From SCN-70-22 sp046327755 (lineage in GTDB: Bacteria > Gemmatimonadota > Gemmatimonadetes > Gemmatimonadales > Gemmatimonadaceae), in NCBI GenBank assembly GCA_046327755.1, contig JAXLXW010000007.1, positions 62,001 through 126,000 on the forward strand: a stretch of DNA of 64,000 nucleotides, read 5' to 3'. Made by a program: the position numbers and the translations under genes. The notes beneath the pieces are model-generated. The model did not search any database. It was not told the origin of the DNA and saw nothing but the letters and a program-made list of their open reading frames with translations. This document shows positions 9,801-17,428 of this stretch, one piece after another (the first letter of the stretch is position 1; every line of letters begins with the position of its first letter).

Positions 9801-10238
9801 CACGCCTTGCACCGGCGCGGGACCGACGCCGCGCGCCCGCTCGTGACGCTCTTCGACGAAGTACAGCGCACCGCCCCCAAGGTCGACTCGAGCGCGGCCC
9901 CCGCCGCCGTGAAGAAGGAGTGGAGCGACTTCCGGCAGCAGTTCGACTCGGTCCGCGCACGCTTCGGCGTTCCCGCGGCGGCCGGCGGCGGTTTTGGCGG
10001 CGGCGGTGCAGCGGCGCAGGCGGCCGCGGCCGCGAACGTCCTCGGGCGCGTGGCCGGGCTCAAGGGGCAGCTGCAAGGGATCTGGGAGCTCCCGACCGCC
10101 GGCACCATGCGGCAGGTGACCAATGTGCGCGCCGAGTTGGAGTCGGCAATGCGCGACGCGTCGGCGGTGCTGGTGCGGGCGCGCGCGGTGGCGCGGTCGC
10201 TGGCGGCCAGCGGGGTGACGATGAACGTCCCGAACTGA
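6834..10238 (+). CDS. Giant sortilin/BNR-repeat propeller protein (VPS10-like), exported
   Basis: 1134 residues from ATG 6834 (signal peptide MRLIHRLAFPLLMLGALAARASA). An upstream ATG at 6774 would put 20 residues before the signal and was rejected. The body repeats the BNR/Asp-box pattern S-x-D-x-G-x-T-W (STDGGKTF, TMDGGKTW, STDGGETW, SRDGGRSW), giving two ten-bladed-type propellers as in sortilin-like or exo-sialidase-like proteins. Residues about 280-320, 880-950 and 1045-1070 are Gly/Ala/Pro-rich linkers. The C-terminal part resembles that of the paralogue at 58602. Despite frequent 'glycosyl hydrolase' labels no catalytic residues are evident; binding or scaffolding is at least as likely. 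Confidence 0.85.
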   Translation: MRLIHRLAFPLLMLGALAARASAQATGQVALEFEKLHFRSIGPATMSGRIADVAVYEANPAIYYVGTAHGGVWKTTSNGATYEPLFQDQGLIAIGDVAVSQINPDLVWVGAGESNNRQSTSWGGGVYKSTDGGKTFALMGLANSKHINRIVIHPANNDIVYVAATGPLFGPGGERGIYKTMDGGKTWKQVLTLDDDTGANDLAISLSEPNVLYASSYQRRRTACCMNGGGPGSAVWRSTDGGETWTKLTGNGLPSGPLGRIAVDIFRQSSRVVYALIEGPNAGGPGANAEGAPGAAPTPAGGGRQGQQQGATGVYRSDDGGQTWRKMSATNPRPMYFSQLRIDPTSPERIYLGGVGLHMSIDGGRTFETDAALVTHDDVHAIWINPSNPNHVLIGNDGGLAVSYDMSRTWTFIPNLPVGLFYHVGYDMEIPYNICGGMQDNYNWCGPSASRLSRGIVNYDWFQILGGDGFVAIPDLRDSKIVYTESQDGNIIRRNVKTGESRSIRPTAFNVVNAKKGEQFRFHWDTPLMHSPNDAGTLLVAANRVFRSRDRGDSWEAISPDLTKNVPRDSIVTMGLKGKDITIAKNDGISQWPAIVALAESPRQAGVYYAGTDDGVVQVSRDGGRSWQDVTKNLPGFPAGDAFVSKLVPSRFDAATVYVSVDNHRLNDYAPYLWVSTDFGATFRAITNGLAGENVRTVTEDTRNRDVLYLGTETGIFLSLDRGASWRRLKGNFPTVRVDELTIHPRDNALLVATHGRALWVLDHLEPIQEFNAIRGKGSQLVTPGFTLQWRAKDDRNDEFWGHQFFTGENPPLEAVIPMWLDAPLTNGVLRIADAGGRTVRELPIPASRNTAGLQMMCWDQRVEPITPLPARRPGGGVGGPGGPGGPGSPGGRGQPAVPSVPQQLPPVGYKAESPCPPADTTAAGGGGGGGFFGGNNNLGPLVVPGTYSVSLVADGKVLDRKPLQLTMDPMVQLTGGDRVRYNAIVSDLHALHRRGTDAARPLVTLFDEVQRTAPKVDSSAAPAAVKKEWSDFRQQFDSVRARFGVPAAAGGGFGGGGAAAQAAAAANVLGRVAGLKGQLQGIWELPTAGTMRQVTNVRAELESAMRDASAVLVRARAVARSLAASGVTMNVPN

Positions 10239-10276
10239 GAAGGGCGGACGGGGGACGGGAGACGGGGGACGAGAGT

Positions 10277-10300
10277 GGCGCCCGGCATTTGCGGGGCGCC
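10277..10300 (+). terminator. Weak hairpin downstream of sortilin-like gene
   Basis: Seven-bp stem GGCGCCC/GGGCGCC with a 10-nt loop, 38 bases after the stop and followed by GGTTCGTAT. Just upstream (10241-10272) is a G-rich direct repeat of about 8 bp (GACGGGGGA-like). Confidence 0.35.
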
Positions 10301-10329
10301 GGTTCGTATCGGGGCGATGCAGGGTGGGA

Positions 10330-10440
10330 TTGGGGTGTTACAGGCAAGTTCTTAGCGGCATTTCGTGGAGCTGTCGTAAATTCAGCTGCAACATGGGGAT
10401 ACGGCGTCGGCTCGGCGATGCATTGGTGAGGCATGCCGAG
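10330..10440 (+). promoter_or_regulatory. Relatively AT-rich island upstream of poly-Gly lipoprotein
   Basis: In a very GC-rich gap, this stretch carries TGTTAC, TTCTTAG and TAAATT (10377-10382). The last could serve as a -10 element for the lipoprotein at 10523. No good -35 partner at 16-18 bp is visible, so this is only a candidate promoter region. Confidence 0.25.
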
Positions 10441-10522
10441 TGCTTGGAGGGGACGCACTGGCGCGGACGAGACGCGAATGGCGCGAACTCGGGACGTCAG
10501 CCCCTCACGACAGGAGTGCTCC

Positions 10523-10993
10523 ATGTCCCTGCGCGTCCACCTGGTGACCGCTTCGCTGGCGCTGTGCGTCGTCGCCGCCGCCTGCAGCAACGAATCAACC
10601 ACCCCGCTTGCCCCTGACGTGCTGCTCGCGAAGAGCGGCTCCGCGCCCAGCGGTGGTGGTGGTGGCGGCGGTGGCGGCGGCGGAGGCGGCGGAGGCGGCG
10701 GCGGTGGAAGCACCGACAGCACGGGGACGACGAATCCTGCGCTCCCGCCGGTGGCGCCGTCGTACACCGCGAAGATCACCAAGATGGGGGTGGTGCCGTC
10801 GGGCTTCTATTATGGATCGCCGACTGACTGGGAGGTCGGTGGCTATCACTTCGCCGCAGGCTACGCCACGAACTACAAGCCGGTGAACGGGCCCATCGTC
10901 GTTGGCGCGTGCGTGAGCGTGACGTTCTACGACATCCCGGGCGACCGCTTCATGACGGAGATGAAGACCCTCGCCTCGTCCAAGTGCCAATAG
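10523..10993 (+). CDS. Small poly-glycine lipoprotein
   Basis: 156 residues. ATG 10523 has CAGGAG at the right distance. The signal peptide ends VVAAACSN (lipobox). Then comes a short STTPLAPDVLLAKSG segment and an unbroken run of 19 glycines (10652-10708) written with mixed GGN codons. The ~70-residue C-terminal domain ends with a conserved-looking Cys and is not recognised. It shares the lipobox + LLAK + poly-Gly layout with the proteins at 22755 and 24473, although the C-terminal domains differ. Likely membrane-anchored with the glycine tract as a flexible spacer; function unknown. Confidence 0.8.
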   Translation: MSLRVHLVTASLALCVVAAACSNESTTPLAPDVLLAKSGSAPSGGGGGGGGGGGGGGGGGGGSTDSTGTTNPALPPVAPSYTAKITKMGVVPSGFYYGSPTDWEVGGYHFAAGYATNYKPVNGPIVVGACVSVTFYDIPGDRFMTEMKTLASSKCQ

Positions 10994-11014
10994 GCGTGGC
11001 ACGCTGACGGTACC

Positions 11015-11053
11015 AGGAGCGGGAGGTGGCGATCACGCCATCTCCCGCTTCCT
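11015..11053 (+). terminator. Long imperfect hairpin after poly-Gly lipoprotein
   Basis: About 17 bp of pairing (AGGAGCGGGAGGTGGCG against CGCCATCTCCCGCTTCCT) with one bulge and one G-T pair around a 4-nt loop. It begins 21 bases after the stop codon. No U-run follows. Confidence 0.45.
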
Positions 11054-11130
11054 GTGAGGGCCGGAGGGCGCGGTGTTTGACAGTGGCGGCTGGCGGCGCG
11101 ATGATCTCTCACAATCAGGGGAGGGACTGC

Positions 11131-11727
11131 ATGGCCGCCAGGAAGACGACCGCGAAGCCGAAGCCTGCCGCGAAGAAGCTCGCGGCGAAGAAGCTCGCGG
11201 CGAAGAAGCTCGCGGCGAAGAAGCTCGCGGCGAAGAAGCCGACCGCGAAGAAGGCTGTTGCGAAGAAGTCTGCTGCGAAAGCGCCCGCGGCGAACAAGGC
11301 CTCGGCCAACAAGACGACCGCCACCTCGGCGAGTGTGGACACGCACCTCGCCGCCATCAAGGACGCCGGCAGGCGCAACGACTGCGCCGCGCTGTGCGCC
11401 CTCATGGCAATGGCAACGAAGTATCCGCCGCAGATGTGGGGGTCGGCGATCGTTGGGTTCGGGAGCTACCACTATCGCTACGATAGCGGGCGAGAAGGCG
11501 ACTTCCTCCTGGTCGGCTTCTCCTCGCGCGCCAGCGAGATTGCGCTCTACGGCCTGCGCGCCGCGCCGAACGCCGATGCGCTCCTCGCGAAGCTGGGGAA
11601 GCACAAGGAGGCGAAGGGTTGCGTCTACGTGAAGGCAATGGCCGACGTGGACGCGAAGGTCCTCGAGCAGCTGGTCGCCGCGGCCGCGGTGGCGAAGAAG
11701 AAGGAGGACGTGGGGGCGTCGAAGTAA
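11131..11727 (+). CDS. DUF1801 protein with histone H1-like lysine/alanine tail
   Basis: 198 residues. ATG 11131 follows a strong AGGGGAGG site; in-frame upstream codons were rejected. Residues 1-65 are a basic tail built on AAKK pentads (LAAKK four times, then PTAKK, AVAKK), like the tails of histone H1 or mycobacterial HupB. Residues about 75-190 match DUF1801 (YdhG/iron-chaperone-like; MWGSAIVGFGSYHYRY, then DFLLVGFSSR). DUF1801 proteins are small and cytoplasmic, and their biochemical role is not settled. The tail implies DNA or RNA binding, an inference. Transcribed alone, converging on the next gene. Confidence 0.82.
   Translation: MAARKTTAKPKPAAKKLAAKKLAAKKLAAKKLAAKKPTAKKAVAKKSAAKAPAANKASANKTTATSASVDTHLAAIKDAGRRNDCAALCALMAMATKYPPQMWGSAIVGFGSYHYRYDSGREGDFLLVGFSSRASEIALYGLRAAPNADALLAKLGKHKEAKGCVYVKAMADVDAKVLEQLVAAAAVAKKKEDVGASK
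11176..11235 (+). repeat. 15-bp in-frame tandem repeat coding LAAKK-type pentads
   Basis: Four exact copies of AAGCTCGCGGCGAAG, encoding K-L-A-A-K, inside the DUF1801 gene. Exact identity at DNA level suggests recent expansion. Confidence 0.85.
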
Positions 11728-11757
11728 CGCGTTGACGTAGCGCGCCGACGTCGCGTG

Positions 11758-13092
11758 TTACGGCCGGCTGAACACGGCGCCGTGCGCGATTCCCTTCGTA
11801 GTGCCCCCGTGCGGCCACGTCTTGTCATCGAGGAAGAAGCCCGGCTCCGCCTTCCCCGCCTCGCGGAAACGCGTGTCGAGCGCGATCTGTCCCGTGGTGG
11901 AGTCGAAGCGGGCGAGGACCACACGATGTTGCAGGGCATCGTATCCCGTCACCACGACGCGGCGCGTGTCGGGGGAGACGGAGAGCCAGTGCACTTCGTC
12001 CTTCGCGCCTAACGCCATCCGGCTCACCTCGCGCGGCCTGGCGGGGTCGGCGATGTCGAGCACGACGACCGCGCTCAGCGCCGGCACCGTCACCAGGTAG
12101 TAGTGCCCGACGATGGCGGGGATGGCGCAGTACGTCCCCTTCTTCTGCGGGAAGGTGGAGACGAGCGTTCCCGACGGATGGTCGCTGTCGAGCCCCGACA
12201 GCAGGTAGAGCCCGCAGTTGAAGGTGGAGACGAGCAGTGTCTTCCCATCGGCCATCAGGCGCGGCTCCGCGGTGAGGTGTCCCTCGTTCCCCGCCGGGCC
12301 GTCGGGGAGCGTGAACGACTTCAGGAGCGTGAGGTCCGACAGGCGCCACAGCTGCAACGTGTTGGACGCGGGGTCGTCCTGGTGCATGTCGGTCGACGTC
12401 GTGAGGATGCGATCGAACGCCGGAATGACGGCGGCGCTGTAGGTGCGCAGCCCCGCGCTCGCCCCCGGGTAGTCGGCAGAAGCCGAGCGGACGACCGCTC
12501 CCGCCGGCGTCAGTTCGGCCAGCCCGCCGGTCCGCATCCCCCTTGCCCCGTGCGTCATCTGGAACGTCGCGAGGACGTTGCCGCTGGGCAGTCGGACGAA
12601 CGTGTGCGGATGCGAGAGCCCGTTCACGTCGCCGAACTGCGACACGATGCGCGGCGCGTCGGGGGTCGAGAGGTCGAAGATGAAGCTCTGGCCGCCGTTG
12701 AAGCCGTTGGCGAAGAGCTGGCGGTCGCCCGCGAGCGAGTGCTCGGTGTGATGCGGGTCGTTCTTCCGCCCCGGCACCGGGAGCGTCGTCACGAGCGACC
12801 CGTAGCGCGCCGTGTCGCCGGGTGCGCCATCGGTCACGTCGACCACGGCGAGGAAGTCGGGCTGCGCCGAGTCGGCGGCGGCGGTCCAGAGGTAGAGGAA
12901 CTGACGGTCGGCGGTACTGGAACCGGCCGCAGGCGCCGCTGCGCCCACCTCCTTCTCCCGAGACGGCGGCTGCGAGCAGGCGGTGAGGAGGGTGAGGGCC
13001 ACCAACATCCCCACGGGTGTACGGACGAGCGGCGAGGGGAGTCTGCGGCGCGTGCGGTCGCGCGGTGCAGGGCCGGGAGTGGCGGTCGACAT
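11758..13092 (-). CDS. Beta-propeller lipoprotein, selenium-binding/methanethiol-oxidase-like
   Basis: About 444 residues. I use ATG 13092; 13122 and 13008 are alternatives. The hydrophobic segment MLVALTLLTACSQ is a lipobox. The mature protein has repeated propeller blades with VVDVTDGAPGD, FIFDLSTPDAPRIV and VVVLDIADPARPREV, as in LVIVD and SBP56-type propellers, and histidine-rich loops (DPHHTEHS, LSHPHTF, TDMHQDD). SBP56 relatives use such histidines for copper and oxidise methanethiol, so that is a possible but unproven activity. No ribosome-binding site is obvious. Convergent with the DUF1801 gene, 30 bases apart. Confidence 0.65.
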   Translation of the reverse strand: MSTATPGPAPRDRTRRRLPSPLVRTPVGMLVALTLLTACSQPPSREKEVGAAAPAAGSSTADRQFLYLWTAAADSAQPDFLAVVDVTDGAPGDTARYGSLVTTLPVPGRKNDPHHTEHSLAGDRQLFANGFNGGQSFIFDLSTPDAPRIVSQFGDVNGLSHPHTFVRLPSGNVLATFQMTHGARGMRTGGLAELTPAGAVVRSASADYPGASAGLRTYSAAVIPAFDRILTTSTDMHQDDPASNTLQLWRLSDLTLLKSFTLPDGPAGNEGHLTAEPRLMADGKTLLVSTFNCGLYLLSGLDSDHPSGTLVSTFPQKKGTYCAIPAIVGHYYLVTVPALSAVVVLDIADPARPREVSRMALGAKDEVHWLSVSPDTRRVVVTGYDALQHRVVLARFDSTTGQIALDTRFREAGKAEPGFFLDDKTWPHGGTTKGIAHGAVFSRP

Positions 13093-13439
13093 GAGGGAGG
13101 GGGAGGGGGATCGCCGGACCATGGGGCGCCAGACGTTACTCCCCGGTAGCTGGCGAGGCCAGCCGCTTAACAGGGGGCCCTGCAGGCCGCCTAACAGGGA
13201 GTTCACCCAGCTGGTCAACACACCAGTCGGCCCTCCGCTCACGACGTCGGGCGAGACGTCGGGCGAGAGGTAGTGCGAGAGGTAGTGCGAGGTGGCGCGC
13301 GCGGTGGCCGCTGGTGGCCTGCGACGTGCGCTGGCACACCGCGCAGCAGCTGACGGAGGCGGCAAGATCGTCCGCCCCTTGTATCCGACTCGCGGCGCGG
13401 GCATTCTGCGCTCTCGTTGGCACCTCGAGCTACACCCGC

Positions 13440-15926
13440 ATGACGCGCTGGACCACGCCCCTCCGTCGTTCCTTCTCGATCCGCCTGCGAGCCTCGGTCG
13501 GCTCCCGGCACTCTGTGCGCACGCGCGCCGCATGCCTGGCGCTGGCGGGGGTTGTGGTGGGGGGGATGGGCGCTTGCGGTGACTCGTCCACAGGGAGCGG
13601 CTCCGTGGTCGCCCGCGTCACCGCGACGCCCTCGCAGCTCACCGTCCTGGTCGACGAGTCGAAGGGGATCACGGCGCGCGCCTTCGACGCGGTTGGGAAC
13701 CCGCTGTCGCGACCGCTCTTCTGGTCCGTCTCGAACCCCAGCGTCGTCACGGTCACGCAGGGCGGGGTGGTCACCGGCGTTTCGTCGGGGACGGCGCAGG
13801 TCGCGGCAAGCGCCGGGGGAAAGTCCGTCATCGTCCCGGTCACCGTAGCCCCCCGCGCCGTCGCCCTCGTGCGCCTCACGCCGGCCACCTCGACGATTCG
13901 CGTCGGGGCGAACACCGCGCTCACCGCGCAGCTCCTCGACTCCACCGGCGCCACGCTCGTCGGGCCCACCGTGGCGTGGTCCACCTCGGCGGCGACCGTT
14001 GCGACCGTCAGCGGTACCGGCGTCGTGACGGGCGTGACGCCCGGGAGCGTGACGATCACGGCGCGCGCGGGGAGTGTGAGCGGGACGGCGGTGGTGGAGG
14101 TGCAGGCGATCCCCGTCGCCTCGGTCGTGGTCACGCCGACGACGGCGACCATCCTCGACGGTGCCACGCTCACGCTGGCGGCGTCGCCGCGCGACTCGGC
14201 GGGGCGCACGCTCACCGGGCGCACGGTGACCTGGGCGTCGAGCGCCAACGCCGTCGCGAGCGTCTCGTCCAACGGCGTTGTGCTCGCCGTCGCGCCGGGA
14301 ACGGCGACGATCACCGCGGCGAGCGAAGGGAAGACGGCGACGTCGTCCGTCACCGTCGCCCCGGTCCCGGTGGCCTCGGTCACCGTGAGCCCGGCGACGG
14401 CCAACCTGAACGTCGGACAGACGCTGACGCTCGCCGCGCGCGTCGCCGATTCCACCGGGGCGGTGCTCAACGGCCGCGCGGTCGCGTGGGTCTCGAACCG
14501 CACGACGGTGGCGACCGTCAACGCGACCACCGGGGTCGTGACCGCGGTCGCCACGGGGACGGCGACCATCACGGCGACCAGCGGCGGCAAGAGCGGGACG
14601 TCGACCATCACGGTGGCGGTGGTCCCGGTCGCCACGGTCCAGGTGACGCCCGCCAACGCCACGATGCTCCCCGGGGAGACGTTGCGCCTGACGGCGCGCA
14701 CCCTCGATGCGAAGGGCGTGGTGCTCACGGGGCGCCCGGTGGCCTGGATTGCCGGGGCGCCGGCGATTGCCAGCATCGACACCACGGGGCTCGTCACCGC
14801 CGTCGCCGTCGGCTCGTCGGTCATCGTCGCCTCGAGCGAGGGGGCGCGCACGAGCGTCCCGATCACCGTCGTCCCGGTCACGGTCGCCAGGGTCACCGTG
14901 TCGCCGGCCAGCCGCTCGCTCGAGGTCACCAAGGCGTTGCAGCTGACCGCGAGCATCACCGACATCCGCGGCCGGGCGATTCCCGGGAAGGTCGCGACGT
15001 GGACGTCGAGCAATCCCAATGTCGCCACGGTCTCCTCCACGGGGCGCGTGCAGACCGTGGCGCTCGGCACGGCGACCATCACCGCGACGTGCGACGGCCA
15101 GAGCGGGACGTCGGTCATCACCGTCACGCCGATCAACGTCGCCACCATCGCCGTGGTCCCCGCCACGGCGACGCTGCTGGCCGGGCAGGGGCTGAGCCTC
15201 TCGTTGCAACTGGCGGATTCACTTGGCCGCCCGCTGACCACCGCGGGCCGCACCATCACCTGGCGGTCGGCGGCCCCGGCCATCGCCACCGTCGACTCCG
15301 TCGGGCAGGTGACGGCGATCGCCCCGGGGGTAGTGGACGTCTCGGCGACGACCAACGGCAAGACCGGCACGGCAACGCTCACCGTGCTGGACGTCCCCGT
15401 TGCCCTGGTGGGCGTGACCCCGCCCAGCGCGCAGGTGCAGGAAGGGACGTCATTGCAACTGACGGCCACACCGTATGACGGTGGCGGTGCCGTGATCCCG
15501 CGGCGGACCGCCACCTGGCGCTCGAGCGACCCGACGCTCGTGTCGGTCGACAGCACGGGGCGGGTCACCGCGCGTGCCGAGGGGACGGCGTCCATCACCG
15601 CCACCATCGGCGGGACGCAGGGGAGCGCCTCGGTCACCGTGACGCCCGTCCCCGTCACGAGCATCACGATCGCCCCGGCCACGCCCACGGTCGCCGCTGG
15701 CGCGTCGTTGCAGCTGCAGGCGACGCTCTATGGCCCCACGCCGGGGGTCCCGCTCTCACCGGTTGGGCGCACCATCACGTGGTCGGTGAGCGGGGCGGCG
15801 GTCACCGTCTCGCCAAATGGCGTGGTGACGGGCGTGTCCCCGGGGACGGCGACCGTGACGGTGACGGCGGCGTCGTCCGGTCAGTTCTCGTCGGCCACCG
15901 CCAGCGTCGTCGTCACGGTGAAGTAG
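13440..15926 (+). CDS. Lipoprotein with nine Big_2 Ig-like domains
   Basis: 828 residues from ATG 13440. The N-terminal basic/hydrophobic leader ends GGMGACGDS, a lipobox. Nine ~85-residue repeats follow. Each opens like VARVTATPS or VASVTVSPA and contains VTWASSANAVASV, then SNGVVLAVAPGTATITAAS. This is the bacterial Ig-like group 2 (Big_2) pattern. Identity between repeats is high, compatible with domain duplication. A surface-exposed stalk or adhesion/carbohydrate-binding role is inferred. A second Ig-repeat lipoprotein of a different class begins at 1929. Confidence 0.88.
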   Translation: MTRWTTPLRRSFSIRLRASVGSRHSVRTRAACLALAGVVVGGMGACGDSSTGSGSVVARVTATPSQLTVLVDESKGITARAFDAVGNPLSRPLFWSVSNPSVVTVTQGGVVTGVSSGTAQVAASAGGKSVIVPVTVAPRAVALVRLTPATSTIRVGANTALTAQLLDSTGATLVGPTVAWSTSAATVATVSGTGVVTGVTPGSVTITARAGSVSGTAVVEVQAIPVASVVVTPTTATILDGATLTLAASPRDSAGRTLTGRTVTWASSANAVASVSSNGVVLAVAPGTATITAASEGKTATSSVTVAPVPVASVTVSPATANLNVGQTLTLAARVADSTGAVLNGRAVAWVSNRTTVATVNATTGVVTAVATGTATITATSGGKSGTSTITVAVVPVATVQVTPANATMLPGETLRLTARTLDAKGVVLTGRPVAWIAGAPAIASIDTTGLVTAVAVGSSVIVASSEGARTSVPITVVPVTVARVTVSPASRSLEVTKALQLTASITDIRGRAIPGKVATWTSSNPNVATVSSTGRVQTVALGTATITATCDGQSGTSVITVTPINVATIAVVPATATLLAGQGLSLSLQLADSLGRPLTTAGRTITWRSAAPAIATVDSVGQVTAIAPGVVDVSATTNGKTGTATLTVLDVPVALVGVTPPSAQVQEGTSLQLTATPYDGGGAVIPRRTATWRSSDPTLVSVDSTGRVTARAEGTASITATIGGTQGSASVTVTPVPVTSITIAPATPTVAAGASLQLQATLYGPTPGVPLSPVGRTITWSVSGAAVTVSPNGVVTGVSPGTATVTVTAASSGQFSSATASVVVTVK

Positions 15927-15930
15927 CAGG

Positions 15931-15962
15931 GCGCGCGCATCGCCGACCACGGCGACGCGCGC
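15931..15962. terminator. Bidirectional hairpin between convergent genes
   Basis: GCGCGCG-AT-CGCCG pairs with CGGCG-A-CGCGCGC around ACCA-type loop sequence. It starts 5 bases after the Big_2 stop and ends 9 bases before the stop of the convergent glucoamylase-like gene, so it can serve both strands. Confidence 0.45.
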
Positions 15963-15970
15963 AGCCCCGG

Positions 15971-17428
15971 CTACGGCGCCGCCTGTGCCAGCCACCCTCC
16001 GGTGAAGCCGGCGCGCCGCAACCCGCGCACGATGTACGGATTGCGCCGCATCGTGCGCCACACCAGGTCGCTCCGGTAGTTCTCGATCATCGCGACGATC
16101 GGCCCCTGGTCGATGCCGAGGTAGTCGCCGTCGATCCACGCCACCCCGGGGACGACGTGCCCGTGCCGAAGCGGCACCGCGAGCTGCAACGTGGGATTGA
16201 AGGCGTCGAGGAAGCCGTAGCGCTGGAAGAGGTGGTCGCCGTAGCGCTCGCGCATGGCGCGAACGGCCGGCATGACCACTTCCGGGGCAAAGGGAAACGA
16301 GCCGGCCGCCGCCGTCGGGGCCAGTGTCCCGTCGTCGCGGATCCCGGTGGCCGCCGCGCCGCGCGCCCAGTACGTGTGGAACTCGATGCGTCGCCCGTCG
16401 ACGGTGAGCGTGGAGTCGAGCGGGCCGTCGGACGCGGTGAGCCCCCAGATGTCGGCGCCGTAGTCCTTGAAGCGCGACGGGTTGGCGATCGCGTACGCAC
16501 GCTGCGACAGCACCGCACGCCGCGAGTTCTCGAAGTAGTCGATCCCGCGCGCGCGCATGTACGCGTCCTGGATCCCGCGGAAGTCGATCCACAGGTGCGA
16601 GTACTGGTGCCCGAACAACGGCTCGAAGTTGACGTGAGACTGGCCGTGGAAGCTGGCCCACGGATTGGTGCGGGTGTACGCCTCCCACGCTGCGGCATCG
16701 ACCGGGTAAGTCGGCGAGCCTAACGCCAGCACGTACAGCAGCATCGACTCGTCGTACCCCTTCCAGTCGCTGATCGAGAAGCCGTCCTCGGGGCGCCAGC
16801 GATGGTTCACCAGCGGCGAGCGTGGCTGGATCCACGTCCACTCCACGCGTCGGTACAGTGAATCGGCGTATGCGCGGATCGATGCCTCGCCGGGGACGTC
16901 ACGATCGTAGTACGACTGGCAGAACAGGACGCCCCCCAGCAGGAGCGCGGTGTCGATCGTCGACAGCTCGACGGTGGCGAAGCGCGTCCCGTCCTGCATG
17001 TCGAGAAAGTGATAGAAGAAGCCGCGATAGCCGGTCATCCCGCGCGCGGCGGTTCCCTGCGGCGCACGCCAGAACCACTGCAGCGTGGCCAGCGTGCGCT
17101 GCACGGCCTCGTCTCGCGTGATCCAGCCGCGTTCCACGCCGACCGGATACGCGGTGAGCGCGAAGCCGACCGCCGCAATCGAGGCGAACGACGGCGTGGG
17201 CCAGCGATCGGGGGTGAGCCCGGTGCGCGCGTCGCTCCGCTCCCAGAAGAAGTCGAAGGTGCGCCGCTGCACCGTGTCGAGCAGCGCCGCGTCCGGGGCG
17301 GAAAGCGTGAACGGCCGCGCCGGGGCAACCCCGGACGCGACCGTGCACCGGACGGTCACCAGCGCCAGCCCGAGGGCCAGCGCTGGTGCCATCCACTGCC
17401 TAACGCCTGACCTGCGGAACCAGGCCAT
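15971..17428 (-). CDS. Glucoamylase-fold enzyme (Glycoamylase/GH144-like, candidate beta-1,2-glucanase)
   Basis: 485 residues from ATG 17428, which lies inside the end of the TonB receptor gene (29-bp overlap); ATG 17392 is an alternative. A hydrophobic leader with a Cys (ALVTVRC) is present, so it is exported and perhaps a lipoprotein. The mature sequence has the (alpha/alpha)6 family hallmarks: RRTFDFFWERSD near 45, GYRGFFYHFLDM, ELSTIDTALLLGGVLF and C-terminal DQGPIVAMIENYRS. The Pfam glycoamylase group includes GH144 endo-beta-1,2-glucanases, so beta-1,2-glucan cleavage is plausible but inferred. Coupling to the receptor suggests a glycan capture-and-cut unit. Confidence 0.85.
   Translation of the reverse strand: MAWFRRSGVRQWMAPALALGLALVTVRCTVASGVAPARPFTLSAPDAALLDTVQRRTFDFFWERSDARTGLTPDRWPTPSFASIAAVGFALTAYPVGVERGWITRDEAVQRTLATLQWFWRAPQGTAARGMTGYRGFFYHFLDMQDGTRFATVELSTIDTALLLGGVLFCQSYYDRDVPGEASIRAYADSLYRRVEWTWIQPRSPLVNHRWRPEDGFSISDWKGYDESMLLYVLALGSPTYPVDAAAWEAYTRTNPWASFHGQSHVNFEPLFGHQYSHLWIDFRGIQDAYMRARGIDYFENSRRAVLSQRAYAIANPSRFKDYGADIWGLTASDGPLDSTLTVDGRRIEFHTYWARGAAATGIRDDGTLAPTAAAGSFPFAPEVVMPAVRAMRERYGDHLFQRYGFLDAFNPTLQLAVPLRHGHVVPGVAWIDGDYLGIDQGPIVAMIENYRSDLVWRTMRRNPYIVRGLRRAGFTGGWLAQAAP

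Noticed and set aside
8226..10076. 616-residue minus-strand frame over the first sortilin-like gene
   Set aside because: Arg/His-rich composition without motifs or signal; pure shadow of the plus-strand gene.
10652..10708. Poly-glycine tract as a sequencing or slippage artefact
   Set aside because: Codons are mixed GGT/GGC/GGA and the design recurs in independent genes.
13430..15688. 752-residue minus-strand frame opposite the Big_2 protein
   Set aside because: Its repeat periodicity simply mirrors the Ig repeats on the plus strand.
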